DNA of 64,000 bases from contig JAFMOC010000238.1 of assembly GCA_019802505.1 (NCBI GenBank), forward strand, positions 536,001 to 600,000, given 5' to 3'. Position 1 is the stretch's first letter, and each line of letters starts with the position of its first letter. Below are positions 35,481 through 46,759 of this stretch, one piece after another. Under the pieces are notes generated by a model, which was not told where the DNA came from, did no database searches, and saw only the letters and a program-made list of their open reading frames with translations. The translations under genes and the position numbers were made by a program. Source of the DNA: Corydoras sp. C115. Its lineage: Eukaryota > Chordata > Actinopteri > Siluriformes > Callichthyidae.

Positions 35481-35984
35481 TTGGGACATGTGGGCCATAT
35501 TAATATTTATATGCGAGGTCCATATTTCGTATTTTATTTTATTTATGTTCCAAGTTTTTTTTTTTTTTTTTAAGACCTGGTTCTTTGTATAAATCAAAAA
35601 TCACATACTTTATTGCTTTAATAAGGGACACCGTATTTTATTTTACTGTCTTCATAAAGGCACAAAGATGAAAAAGTATGGGAATCACGTAACTATTTTC
35701 ATAAAAAAAAAAAAACATGCTTTAATTGAGTGGAATGTCTATAATGCAATAATAAACAAAGTTTTAATTATTATAGGCATTAATTGTTTAACTTTTAGGT
35801 TTAGTGCAGGATATGACCACGAAATGTAATCACTTCAACCAGCACAGAAACGAAATGTATTCGTTTATTTCACATGAGAAATGTCTTTAACTTTGTGGCA
35901 ACGATGTGGGCCAGAGCTTTAGCAGCTTAAGCCCTAACTTTTATATATTAAAATATGAATTTATTTACAATTAATTATTTATTT

Positions 35985-36331
35985 GGCGGCACGGTGGCTT
36001 AGTGGTTTAGCATGTTCTCCTCTCAGCACTAGGGATTCCAGGTTCGAATCCCCATCTGGGTGGAGTTTCCATGTTCTCACCGTGTCCGCGTGGGTTTCCT
36101 CCGGGTTCTCCGGTTTCCTCCCACAGTCCAAAAACATGGGTCAAGGTGAATTGAATTCTCAAAATTGCCCCAAATAGAGTGTCTGTGTGAGTGAGTGTGT
36201 GCCCAGCGATAGATTGCCCCGATGTCCTGGGTGTATCTGCCCAGCGCCCGAAACGTTCTCCCCTGGATGGGCATGGGGAACCCCCCCGCGACCCTAGTAG
36301 AGGATAAAGCGGGAGATAATGAATGAATGAA
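35985..36331 (+). repeat. DANA/mermaid-like SINE
   Basis: Full length. Flanking AATTATTTATTT (before) and AATAATTTATTTTA (after) look like a target duplication. Confidence 0.85.
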
Positions 36332-36518
36332 TAATAATTTATTTTATAATTATTTCGTTTCCTATAACGTTTTTTTTTTTTGTTTAATGTAAAACAAAGA
36401 CACGCTTATTTTTTCCCCCTTATTATTTACAACACTACGCTAAATTTAGTGTCTTATTAAATTGTGCAGGATTCATTTAGAAATCGTTAGAATATTAAGA
36501 CCGGATCATGTGACTCAC

Positions 36519-36900
36519 ATGAAGCGCGCGCGGCAGCTGCTGAATAATCTCTCGGAATAAGAAAATTAAAATAAAATTAAATTAAAAAAAAAACGTAAAG
36601 GTTCATTAAAAAGAGAAACGCATCTCAGAGTCGCGGCTTTTTGTTTCGAGTTAAAACGAGATAGTGAATCTGAGATCTTTTGCGAGGCTGACAGTCGCTC
36701 ACGATTTACGATTATTTACATCTCGCGGAAGCGCTCGCTCGCGGGTTGCCAGATTGACTACAAATAAGAATCTCATTGCAAGCCATCCGCGTTCGGCAAT
36801 AAAGATTCGCAACGAGCGTTCTGGCAACCCCTGCACGCGGGGGCGTGGCACTGAATCACGTGGTTTCCATTTTCCACGTGATAAAATTGTATAAGTCAGT
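36519..36900 (-). promoter_or_regulatory. Probable SMIM29 promoter and first non-coding exon
   Basis: CpG-rich, repeat-free DNA upstream of SMIM29. A minus-strand donor CTTCAT|GTGAGT lies at 36519. An acceptor CTTCCTTGTAG before the coding exon (about 35050) could pair with it. Two CACGTG E-boxes stand 18 bp apart (36857-36862 and 36875-36880). An inverted pair GGGTTGCCAG (36743-36752) and CTGGCAACCC (36821-36830) resembles split RFX half-sites. Confidence 0.4.
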
Positions 36901-36952
36901 GTGATTTACACACCGCGCAAGAAGTAGCGTCCACTATAATAAAAATACCACG

Positions 36953-37293
36953 CGGCACGGTGGCTTAGTGCTTTGGCATGTTCTCCTCTCAGCACTAGGG
37001 ATTCCCGGTTCGAATCCCCATCTGGGTGGAGTTTGCATGTCCTCCCCGTGTCCGCGTGGGTTTCCTCCGGGTTCTCCGGTTTCCTCCCACAGTCCAAAAA
37101 GCATGGATCAAGGTCAATTGAATTCTCAAAATTGCCCCATATAGAGTGAGTGAGTGTGTGTCCAGTGATAGATTGCCCCCCCTGTCCTGGGTGTATCTGC
37201 CCAGCGCCCAAAACGTTCTCCCCTGGATGGGCATGGGGAACCCCCCCCCCGCGACCCTAATATAAGATAAAGCAGAAGATAATGGATGGATGT
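36953..37293 (+). repeat. DANA/mermaid-like SINE
   Basis: Full length with an expanded C block. It lies immediately upstream of the putative SMIM29 promoter. Confidence 0.85.
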
Positions 37294-37530
37294 ATAAGAA
37301 CCCACATTCAGGTGGCTGATTAATTCCCCTTCTGCAAAAGGCGATAATAAAACAGTGGTGCAAAAATAATGTTAGAAACGAAAATAACATCATGTAACGA
37401 AAGTAAACTCATGCTGACCTGCAGGGGGAGACATCTAAAAAAAATAAAGTGGGTGGTAGTAACCTGTCTTAAAAGTTCATCCACCCCACCTTTGATCAAA
37501 GAATTTTATTAAAGCGCACATGTAGATATT

Positions 37531-37870
37531 CATTCATTCATTCATTATCTCCCGCTTCATCCTCTATTAGGGTCGCGGTGGGGTTCCCCATGCCCATCCA
37601 GGGGAGAACGTCCCGGGCGCCGGGCAGATAGACCCAGGACAGGGCGCCAATCCATCGCTGGACACACACACTCACTCTATATGGGGCAATTTGGAGAATT
37701 CAATGGACTTGATCCATGTTTTTGGACTGTGGGAGGAAACCGGAGAACCCGGAGGAAACCCACGCGGACACGGGGAGGACATGGAAAGTCCACCCAGATG
37801 GGGATTCGAACCGGGAATCCCTAGTGCTGAGAGGAGAACATGCCAAACCACTAAACCACCGTGTGCCGCC
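37531..37870 (-). repeat. DANA/mermaid-like SINE
   Basis: Full length. CATGTAGATATT precedes the tail and follows the head, a 12-bp target duplication. Confidence 0.85.
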
Positions 37871-37917
37871 CATGTAGATATTATTATTGTAAAATTAGAT
37901 TAGTATATAACGAGGTG

Positions 37918-38268
37918 GCGGCACGGTGGCTTAGTGCTTTAGCATGTTCTCCTCTCAGCGCTAGGGATTCCCGGTTCGAATCCCCATCTGGGTGGAGTTT
38001 CCATGTTCTCCTCGTGTCTGCGTGGGTTTCCTCCGGGTTCTCCGGTTTCCTCCCACAGTCCAAAAACATGGATCAAGTCAATTTGAATTCTCAAAATTGC
38101 CCCATATAGAGTGTGTCTGTGTGAGTGAGTGTGTGCCCAGCGATGGATTGGCGCCCTGTCCTGGGCCTATCTGCCCAGTGCCCGAGACGTTCTCCCCTGG
38201 ATGAGCATGGGGAACCCCACCGCGACCCTAATAGAGGATAAAGCGGAAGACAATGAATGAATGAATGA
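37918..38268 (+). repeat. DANA/mermaid-like SINE with 13-bp target duplication
   Basis: ATATAACGAGGTG flanks it exactly at 37905-37917 and 38269-38281. Confidence 0.9.
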
Positions 38269-38281
38269 ATATAACGAGGTG

Positions 38282-38935
38282 TTTTATTAATAAGCTCCGG
38301 TTATTCATACTGAATTCTATAGAGATCGTTGTTTGCTCTGGTAATTTGGACTCGTTTCGTAAAGTACGAACGTAAAGTAGCTTTTGAATCGTTAGGATAA
38401 ATTTTATTGGCAGCTCACCCAACACTGTCTTCATTATTTAAACCAATATTATAAATCTCAGTTAAAAAGTCTAACATTTTTAGGATTAAAACACTTCCTC
38501 TTACCTTAAAACATTTCAGCTTCGTCTGAACAGTCTGTCGAACGTTCTAAGTGATGTTCCTTTAGTTTTATCGCCATGACAACCATTATTCCAAACTTCC
38601 AAATTGGTTGATTACGTTGCATTACACTCTGTGGACAGTAGATCACTTTTAAACCTAAAAATTCTTTTTTATTTGTTTTAGTTTTTACATACCTGTATAT
38701 TCTGGGTGTTTTTCCTCCCTCGGTGTTATTCCTTAATTCTACAGCTTCAAGCAAACGCAAATAGACTGTTATACAAATGTAGTTTATGTCGTCATTTAGC
38801 GATACCTAGTTACTTTTAAGGACAGCCAACGGGTACGTTCCTCACTGAGGAAGTTGGGGACGGTGGTAATTCATTTGTTTCTTGGCTTATTGCTTTAATT
38901 CTGGCTGGAAATCACTCGCATACTTATGTATGAAA
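38282..38935. other. Unassigned unique sequence
   Basis: No recognised exon. An 84-codon minus frame at 38506-38760 has no family match that I know. Confidence 0.35.
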
Positions 38936-39305
38936 CATCCATCCATCCATCCATCCATCCATTATCTTCTGCTTTATCCTCTATTAGGGTCGCGGGGGGG
39001 TTCCCCATGCCCATCCAGGGGAGAACGTTTCGGGCGCTGGGCAGATACACCCAGGACAGGGCGCCAATCCATCACTGGGCACACACTCACTCACACACTC
39101 ACACAAACACACTCTATATGGGGCAATTTGGAGAACTCAATTGACTTGATCCATGTTTTTGGACTGTGGGAGGAAACCGGAGAACCCGGAGGAAACCCAC
39201 GCGGACACGGGGAGAACATGGAAACTCCACCCAGATGGGGATTCGAACCGGGAATCCCTAGCGCTGAGAGGAGAACATGCTAAAGCACTAAGCCACCGTG
39301 CCGCC
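38936..39305 (-). repeat. DANA/mermaid-like SINE with (CCAT)n tail
   Basis: Full length; the tail is (CATC)n rather than (ATTC)n. TGTATGAAACATCC before and TGTATGGAACGTCC after suggest a decayed target duplication. Confidence 0.85.
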
Positions 39306-39443
39306 ATTGTATGGAACGTCCTGTATGGAAAATAATGTTAAAATACGGTGATGTTTTTAGTGTTGTAATCTAGCAAGGGCATAACCATGGAGTACTAGAT
39401 TTAGGTTCCACATGATGGAACAGAAAATGGCCTTCTCCAAACT

Positions 39444-40639
39444 CATTCATTCATTATCTCCCGCTTTAAACCCATGCAGACATGGGGAGAACATGGAAAC
39501 TCCACCCAGATGGGGATTCGAACTGGGAATCCCTAGAGCTAAGAGGAGAACGTGCCAAACCACTAAGCCACCGTGCCGCCATTCATTATCTCCCGCTTCA
39601 TCCTCTATTAGGGTCGCAGGGGGTTCCCCATGCCCATCCAGGGGAGAACATCTTGGGCGCTGGGCAGATAGACCCAGGACAGGGCGCCAATCCATCGCTG
39701 GGCACACACTCACTCACACACACACACTCTATATGGGGCAATTTGGAGAACTCAATTGACTTGATCCATGTTTTTGGACTGTGGGAGGAAACCGGAGAAC
39801 CCGGAGGAAACCCACGCAGACACGGGGAGAACATGGAAACTCCACCCAGATGGGGATTCGAACTGGGAATCCCTAGAGCTAAGAGGAGAACGTGCCAAAC
39901 CACTAAGCCACCGTGCCGCCCTTGGTCTTAAAATTCATTCATTCATTATCTCCCGCTTCATCCTCTATTAGGGTCGCAGGGGGTTCCCCATGCCCATCCA
40001 GGGGAGAACATCTTGGGCGCTGGGCAGATAGACCCAGGACAGGACGCCAATCAATCGCTGGGCACACACTCAGTCACACACACACACTCTATATGGGGCA
40101 ATTTGGAGAACTCAATTGACTTGATCCATGTTTTTGGACTGTGGGAGGAAACCGGAGAACCCGGAGGAAACCCACGCGGACACGGGGAGAACATGGAAAC
40201 TCCACCCAGATGGGGATTCGAACTGGGAATCCCTAGAGCTGAGAGGAGAACGTGCCAAACCACTAAGCCACGGTGCCGCCCTTGGTCTTAAAATTCATTC
40301 ATTCATTATCTCCCGCTTTATCCTCTATTAGGGTCGCGTGGGGTTCCCTATGCCCATCCAGGGGAGAACGTCTCGGGCGCTGGGCAGATACACCCAGGAC
40401 AGGACGCCAATCAATCGCTGGGCACACACTCACTCACACACACACACTCTATATGGGGCAATTTGGAGAACTCAATTGACTTGATCCATGTTTTTGGACT
40501 GTGGGAGGAAACCGGAGAACCCGGAGGAAACCCATGCAGACATGGGGAGAACATGGAAACTCCACCCAGATGGGGATTCGAACCGGGAATCCCTAGAGCT
40601 GAGAGGAGAACGTGCCAAACCACTAAGCCACGTGCCGCC
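39444..40639 (-). repeat. Four-unit SINE array flanked by a 13-bp target duplication
   Basis: Four minus-oriented copies lie head to tail with a 360-bp period: about 40296-40639, 39936-40280 and 39582-39920, plus an internally deleted one at 39444-39581. The whole block is flanked by CCTTCTCCAAACT (39431-39443 and 40640-40652). The units are joined by CTTGGTCTTAAAATT (39921-39935 and 40281-40295). This joint does not match the outer flank. It is the complement of the joint in the array at 41.3-42.05 kb. All units share the variant AGCTCTAGGG (or its complement) with that array. Confidence 0.9.
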
Positions 40640-41085
40640 CCTTCTCCAAACTATTCCCCCAAAATTTGAAGCATACATGTGTGTGGTAATAGGAGAAAAT
40701 CAAACGCCTGAATCCACTAACGAACAGATGTTCCCCAAAATGTTTGTATCTGTGGATTATATCGCATTACTTTATTTATTTTTAAATAAAGTAAAAAAGG
40801 AGCTGAGGATCGGAGGTATTAAGGTTAAATAACGAGTGCAGAAATAAAAGAACCTAATCATGTGAGCAGTAAGTGGTGAACCGAGGTCGCACAAACAATA
40901 ATATAAGAATAAGAATGTTTGTCTAAGAAAATCATCAAACGCACAAAAACGTGAAAGCAGCCGATGTCTTACCGCTTTATTTAACGCTACATGAATCTGT
41001 GTGAAGCTCGCGAAAGAGTTCAGAGAACTAATCTAATCAACTAATCAATCTAATCAATCGATCGGACGTCTTCAATCGCAGGTGG

Positions 41086-41277
41086 TCAGTTTCTGGGTTC
41101 ATACTCAGAAATTTGAATGAGCTTTTCAACGACACAAATATCACCTTTCAGTTTCTTTTTGAGGGCCATCTTCAAATCTGATGATCGCTTTTTATAAAAG
41201 TCTGAACCCGTCAGCAGTTTAGGGATGAAATCGAATCGGGACGCGTGTGAGCTTGATGTTCGGGATCTGGTTTCAGT
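41086..41277 (-). CDS. Orphan exon-like sequence, possible last exon of an unknown gene
   Basis: On the minus strand a TTTCTTTTCTTTAAG acceptor precedes an open stretch of 63 codons. It contains RFDFIPKLLTGSDFYKKR and LKMALKKKLKGD and ends ISEYEPRN followed by TGA. The composition (lysine-rich, amphipathic) and the strong acceptor look like a genuine terminal exon. I do not recognise the protein and found no upstream exon on this strand. It lies between two opposite SINE arrays. It may equally be a gene remnant. Confidence 0.35.
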   Translation of the reverse strand, partial: TETRSRTSSSHASRFDFIPKLLTGSDFYKKRSSDLKMALKKKLKGDICVVEKLIQISEYEPRN

Positions 41278-41340
41278 CTTAAAGAAAAGAAACAAAAAAA
41301 AAATGGAAAAGAAAAGTCATTATTAAAACAATTTTAAGAC

Positions 41341-42047
41341 CAAGGGCGGCACGGTGGCTTAGTGGTTTAGCATGTTCTCCTCTCAGCTCTAGGGATTCCC
41401 GGTTCGAATCCCCATCTGGGTGGAGTTTACATGTCCTCCCCGTGTCCGCGTGGGTTTCCTCCGGGTTCTCCGGTTTCCTCCCACAGTCCAAAAACATGGA
41501 TCAAGTCAATTGAGTTCTCCAAATTGCCCCATATAGAGTGTGTCTTTCAGAGTGAGTGTGTGTCCAGCGATAGATTGGCGTCCTGTCCTGGGTGTATCTG
41601 CCCAGCGCCCGAGACGTTCTCCCCTGGATGGGCATGGGGAACCCCACCACGACCCTAATAGAGGATAAAGCGGGAGATAATGAATGAATGAATTTTAAGA
41701 CCAAGGGCGGCACCGTGGCTTAGTGGTTTAGCATGTTCGCCTCTCAGCTCTAGGGATTCCCGGTTCGAATCCCCATCTGGGTGGAGTTTCCATGTTCTCC
41801 CCATGTCCACGTGGGTTTCCTCCGGGTTCTCCGGTTTCCTCCCACAGTCCAAAAACATGGTTCAAGTCAATTGAGTTCTCCAAATTGCCCCATATAGTGT
41901 GTGTATGTGTGCGTGTCTGTGTGAATGTGTGCCCAGCGATAGATTGGCGCCCTGTCCTGGGTGTATCTGCCCAGCGCCCGAAACGTTCTCCCCTGGATGG
42001 GCATGGGGGACCCTAATATAGGATAAAGGGGAAATAATGAATGAATG
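41341..42047 (+). repeat. Tandem SINE pair with triplicated target sequence
   Basis: Two plus-oriented copies (about 41341-41690 and 41702-42047). AATTTTAAGAC occurs before the first (41330-41340), between them (41691-41701) and after the second (42048-42058). The first head reads CACGGTGG and the second CACCGTGG; both carry AGCTCTAGGG. Confidence 0.9.
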
Positions 42048-42115
42048 AATTTTAAGACTGAGGTCAATACAAGTTTTAATGAAAAGGGTTCTGCAAGGGG
42101 GGGAAAGATTAACAT

Positions 42116-42478
42116 TCATTCATTCATTCATTCATTATCTTCCGCTTCATCCTCTATTAGGGTCGCGAGGGGGGGGGGGGGTTCCCCATGCCCATCCACG
42201 GGAGAACATTTCGCGCGCTGGGCAGATACACCCAGGACAGGACGCCAATCTATCGCTGGGCACACACTCACTCACAGAGATACACTCTATATGGGGCAAT
42301 TTGGAGAACTCAATTGACTTGAGCCATGTTTTTGGACTGCGGGAGGAAACCGGAGAACCCGGAGGAAACCCACGTGGACACGGGGAGGACATGGAAACTC
42401 CACCCAGATGGGGATTCGAACCGGGAATCCCTAGCGCTGAGAGGAGAACGTGCCAACCACTAAGCCACCGTGCCGGCC
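42116..42478 (-). repeat. DANA/mermaid-like SINE
   Basis: Full length. AAAGATTAACA occurs on both sides (about 42104 and 42480), an 11-bp target duplication. Confidence 0.9.
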
Positions 42479-42499
42479 GAAAGATTAACAGAAGTAAAA

Positions 42500-42507
42500 A
42501 AAAAATA

Positions 42508-42547
<40 letters not shown>

Positions 42548-43046
42548 GGTTTCTTTAGCGTCTGTTTTTGATCGCTGGTTTTTACACCCAATGTTCCCAT
42601 TTTCAACTCCACTGAACATACAGATGGACTTTGGAGTTCTACAGCTCTCTCTTTTCCTCTCTACTCTGTTAGTCCTCTGTTCTCAGATGTCCAGAACCCC
42701 CACAGAGCAGGTATTATCAGGTTGGTAGATGATCCTCAGCATTTGAGGCCAAAGAAAGGTGAGATTGAGGCGCTTTGTCCATGTGCCAAAGAAAGATGGG
42801 AATTCTATTGGCAGAAGAAAGCCCAAATTCTGAGCTGTATATATATTTTTTTATTGCTTTATTTTTAAATGCTTCCTAAACGGTTTCTCCCACACGCCGA
42901 GTTATTTTCATGTCTAAAGGACCTGGACGTGGGTTTGTGAGGGTTAACGTGAAAAGACTTTCTGTCATTCTTCCTGGAAATCCTCACGCGCACACGCACT
43001 TAACACTCCCTCCTCTTTGTACTTTTCCTAGAAAGAGCTTTGAGCT

Positions 43047-43082
<36 letters not shown>

Positions 43083-44361
43083 GCGAGAGACATTAATAAA
43101 AGCCCACAGTGAGGAGCGTGAGCACTCACACTGTGTGCCAGCGCCAGACGTCTTTCTTCCTCTCTGCCGTCGTTACTCATTCGCTTTAAAGCCCCAAAAA
43201 TTCTGATATCACACACAATACACAGCCATGAACCCGGGCTGACGTACTGCAACCATATCCTTTTTTTGTCTCGTTTCAAAAAAATTTTTTTATTTCGATA
43301 TCACCGTGAGTCGGAACGTAAATCCGCAAGAACGTTCAGGGAATTAAAGGAAAAACCTGAGATGATGATGATGTAAGATCTATTGGTATAATAGAACCTT
43401 TATAATGCGCAAGATTAAGCTGAGCCTAAATCCTCCAAAACTGGATTCATGTTTGTCACGTGACGTGTTCCAAGAAGACAAACGTTTGTCTGTTGCGGCT
43501 GTATAATCTTGGAATGATTAACCACCCTGTTGTTACTTCTGTTTTTTTCCCCGATTGTAAAAAAAAAAAAAAAAAAAAAAACTAAAGGGGTTAAACTGTT
43601 ATCATTGCTCAGCTCAGTCTAGAACATTGGTTCCAGTAAAAAGTAATGCTCCATCATACGGGGGCCCCAAACACATGGCCTGTGCTTCAAACGGCAGCAT
43701 TCTCTGAAATGAGTTTCCTTTGATACCCAAGAACCCAAATGCACCAGACAGCTGCTCTCATATAACGTTCTCTTGGATTGATCCTTATTAGCAGGTGTGA
43801 TGCTCTGTAAACACTTCTTGCACACCCAAGAACCAAAGACATGCGTCAAAAAAAACCTACAAGACCCTCAGTCCACGGCACGGGTGGTTCTAGAGATCGC
43901 ACATCTTAGAACGGGTCATAAATCGTACAGAACACTCATATAATCCACACGATGCCAACAAGAGGGTCATTTGTTTGTTTGGTTTTTTTTTTTGGTTTTT
44001 TTTTTAAGTGCTCATTGTTATTTCATACAACTCACATATTACAACATTTCATTTGGTTCACAGAGTTCAACAGGAAGAGTTACGTGTACAACGGAGTAGG
44101 GTGTAGTGGCACCTAGTGGTTAGATTGCACATTGCAGCCACTCCTGAGGCGAGCCACTCTGTGTATATGAACTAAAAGACTTTTAAAAGTAAAATAAACA
44201 AAACAAAAAAAACAAACACCCAACAATTCGCAATTCTATGTGATAAATCACAAACACTTCATTATTATAAAAACTACGTTTCGTTTCCAGATCGTTCGAC
44301 ATCCTGCATACTGCCCTTGTAGTGATGATATTACGGAAGCAATAAATCAAAGCATATCTAC
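42500..44361. other. Region downstream of CISH with simple repeats
   Basis: It contains (AAT)n (42507-42547), (AG)n (43051-43079) and an A run (43559-43580). A stretch near 42750-42830 faintly resembles the LINE C-terminal ORF fragment but is too diverged to call. A CISH 3' UTR could extend here; I cannot set its end. Confidence 0.4.
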
Positions 44362-44577
44362 TACTTTCTGTTGTTTTTTTTTTTTTTAAATATAAAGTGT
44401 CGTACAAATATCGTATTGTATCGTCGCTGGGGGGCAACACCCCCAACCCCCTTCTCTATGTAATACCGGCTGTAGTCTTGAGTGGACTAGTGGTTGCTGT
44501 GAGAATGCACATCTTATTATTTTAATGACACAAACAAACAAAAAAAAAAAATACTGAATCAACCGTCACGACGTCCA
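44362..44577. repeat. First copy of duplicated CISH downstream flank
   Basis: CTACTTTCTGTT to CGTCACGACGTCCAGA recurs at 44899-45126, offset 530 bp, with a SINE between the copies. Identity is high, and the copies differ by short indels. Confidence 0.85.
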
Positions 44578-44585
44578 GATCAGAG

Positions 44586-44895
44586 GGGCGGCACGGTGGC
44601 TTAGTGGTTGGCATGTTCTCCTCTAGGGATTCCCGGTTCGAATCCCAATCTGGGTGGAGTTTCCACGTTCTCCCCGTGTCGGCGTGGGTTTCCTCCGGGT
44701 TCTCCGGTTTCCTCCCACAGTTTCGAAAAACATGGATTCAAGGTCAATTGAATGCTGTGTGTGAGTGTGTGCCCAGCGAAAGATTGGTGTCCTGTCCTGG
44801 GTGTATCTGCCCAGCGCCCGAAACGTTCTCCCCTGGATGGGCATGGGGAACCCACCCTAGTAGAGGATAAAGCGGAAGATAATGGATGGATGGAT
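44586..44895 (+). repeat. DANA/mermaid-like SINE between duplicated flanks
   Basis: The head has a short deletion (CTCCTCTAGGG), and the GCCCCATATAG block is deleted. Confidence 0.8.
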
Positions 44896-44898
44896 GTC

Positions 44899-45126
44899 CA
44901 CTACTTTCTGTTTCTTAAAATGTAAAGTGTCGTGCAAATATCGTATTGTATCGTCGCTGGGGGGCAGACTTCCCACATCCCCAACCCCCCTTGTCTATGT
45001 AATACCGTCTGTAGTCTTGAGTGGACTAGTGGTTGCTGTGAGAATGCACATCTTATTGTTTTCATGACACAAAATGTCAAGAACACAAAAAAAAAAATAC
45101 TGAATTAACCGTCACGACGTCCAGAC
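44899..45126. repeat. Second copy of duplicated flank, ending four bases from the CISH stop
   Basis: Matches 44362-44577. It would be the start of the CISH 3' UTR. Confidence 0.85.
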
Positions 45127-45130
45127 CGGC

Positions 45131-45624
45131 CTAAAGTACGAACGGGTAGTCCCGCAGGAAGCCCTTGAGTCTCTCAGGTAAAGGTAAGTCCTGGTGGTTG
45201 CGTGAGTGTTGGTTGATGACGACACGGCACACGTGCTGCAGGCTGCAGACGCTCTTGTGCAGGGGTCTGCAGAGCTGCAGTTGCAGGACGCTGTCGGCGG
45301 CGGCGCTCTGGGCGTCGTGCTCGGGGGCCGGCTCCCTGTGGGCGACCTGCCGGCGGTAGGCCAGCGCGTAATACTGCACCAGGTCCACCGCGCCTTTGAA
45401 CTGGCGCAGGTGAGGCCGCGCCATCACCACCGAGTCGAAGCCGAACTGCCCGTTGGAGGTCTCGATGCGCAGGTGCGTCGGACCCAGGGCCGTTTTCACG
45501 GACAGCGTGAGCAGATAACCCGGGTTCGAACTGTCTCTGACCAGAAACGAACCGTCCATGGCCTCGTTCAGCAGCTGCTTCGCTTCCGATGCCGTTACCG
45601 AACCCCAGTACCAACCTGCGGACA

Positions 45625-45677
<53 letters not shown>

Positions 45678-46711
45678 ACGCCACCTGAATGTTATTGTGT
45701 TATTCTGTACCAACTTCCATCCATCCATTATCTTCCGCTTTATCCTCTATTAGGGTCGCGGTGGGGTTCCCCATGCCCATCCAGGGGAGAACGTCTCGGG
45801 CGCTGGGCAGATAGACCCAGGACAGGGCGCCAATCCATCGCTGGGCACACACTCACTCACACACACACACTCTATATGGGGCAATTTTGAGAATTCAATT
45901 GACTTGATCCATGTTTTTGGACTGTGGGAGGAAACCAGAGAACCCGGAGGAAACCCACGCAGACACGGGGAGAACATGGAAACTCCACCCAGATGGGGAT
46001 TCGAACCGGGAATCCCTAGCGCTGAGAGGCGAACGTGATAACCACTAAGCCACCGTGCCGCCCTCTGTACCAACTTAAAAATCCCAATTCTTTATTAAAT
46101 GCTGATCTCAGGAGCTGTGTCTGAAATGGCCAACTTAACTGTAGTTTCAAAACTTAAAAAGGGTCGCGGTGGGGTAAATTAGGGTAGCGGTGGGGTTCCC
46201 CATGCCCATCCAGGGGAGAACATCTCAGGCGCTGGGCAGATACACCCAGGACAGGGCGCCAATCCATCGCTGGGCACACACTCCCTCACTCTCTATATGG
46301 GGCAATTTTGAGAATTCAATTGACTTGATCCATGTTTTTGGACTGTGGGAGGAAACCGGAGAACCCGGAGGAAACCCACGCAGACACGGGGAGAACATGG
46401 AAACTCCACCCAGATGGGGATTCGAATCGGGAATCCCTAGCGCTGAGAGGCGAACGTGCTAAACCACTAAGCCACCGTGCCACCTGAGTTGATTTTATTT
46501 GGTGGTAAAAATTTTTTACACTTGTAAACAGTCGATTCCCAACTTTCACACATTTATTTTAATTACATTCCTGTAATTAAGCTCAGAGTGAATCCTGTCA
46601 CCTGCCGTTTGGTGGATTACTGAATATTTCAACATATTAGATGTTCCATGTCTACAGTTTCTTTGTATAGTAGGCAGTAAGTTCATTTGGACGCAGCCAT
46701 TTTCTACGTCG

Positions 46712-46759
<48 letters not shown>

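Noticed and set aside
39444..40639. Regular 360-bp repeat spacing resembling an array locus
   Set aside because: The units are whole SINEs with poly-TGAA tails, not short palindromic repeats with unique spacers, and the genome is vertebrate. It is not a CRISPR array.
38882..40832. Many similar short proteins on both strands (words such as DCGRKPENPEETHADTG and FSPGWAWGTPP)
   Set aside because: They are conceptual translations of the SINE. Their similarity reflects copy consensus, and none has coding context.
42700..42840. A stretch faintly like the LINE C-terminal ORF (LRRFVHVPKKDG, SIGRRK)
   Set aside because: The resemblance is limited to a few residues in one frame and cannot be separated from chance.
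43619..43849. A 76-codon minus frame with cysteine and histidine content near CISH
   Set aside because: No known motif spacing and no splice signals. Probably unique or repeat-derived non-coding DNA.
45174..45728. A 184-codon frame on the same strand as CISH and a 160-codon frame opposite it (45206-45688)
   Set aside because: Both are shadow frames of the GC-rich SH2 exon and extend into an (AG)n microsatellite.
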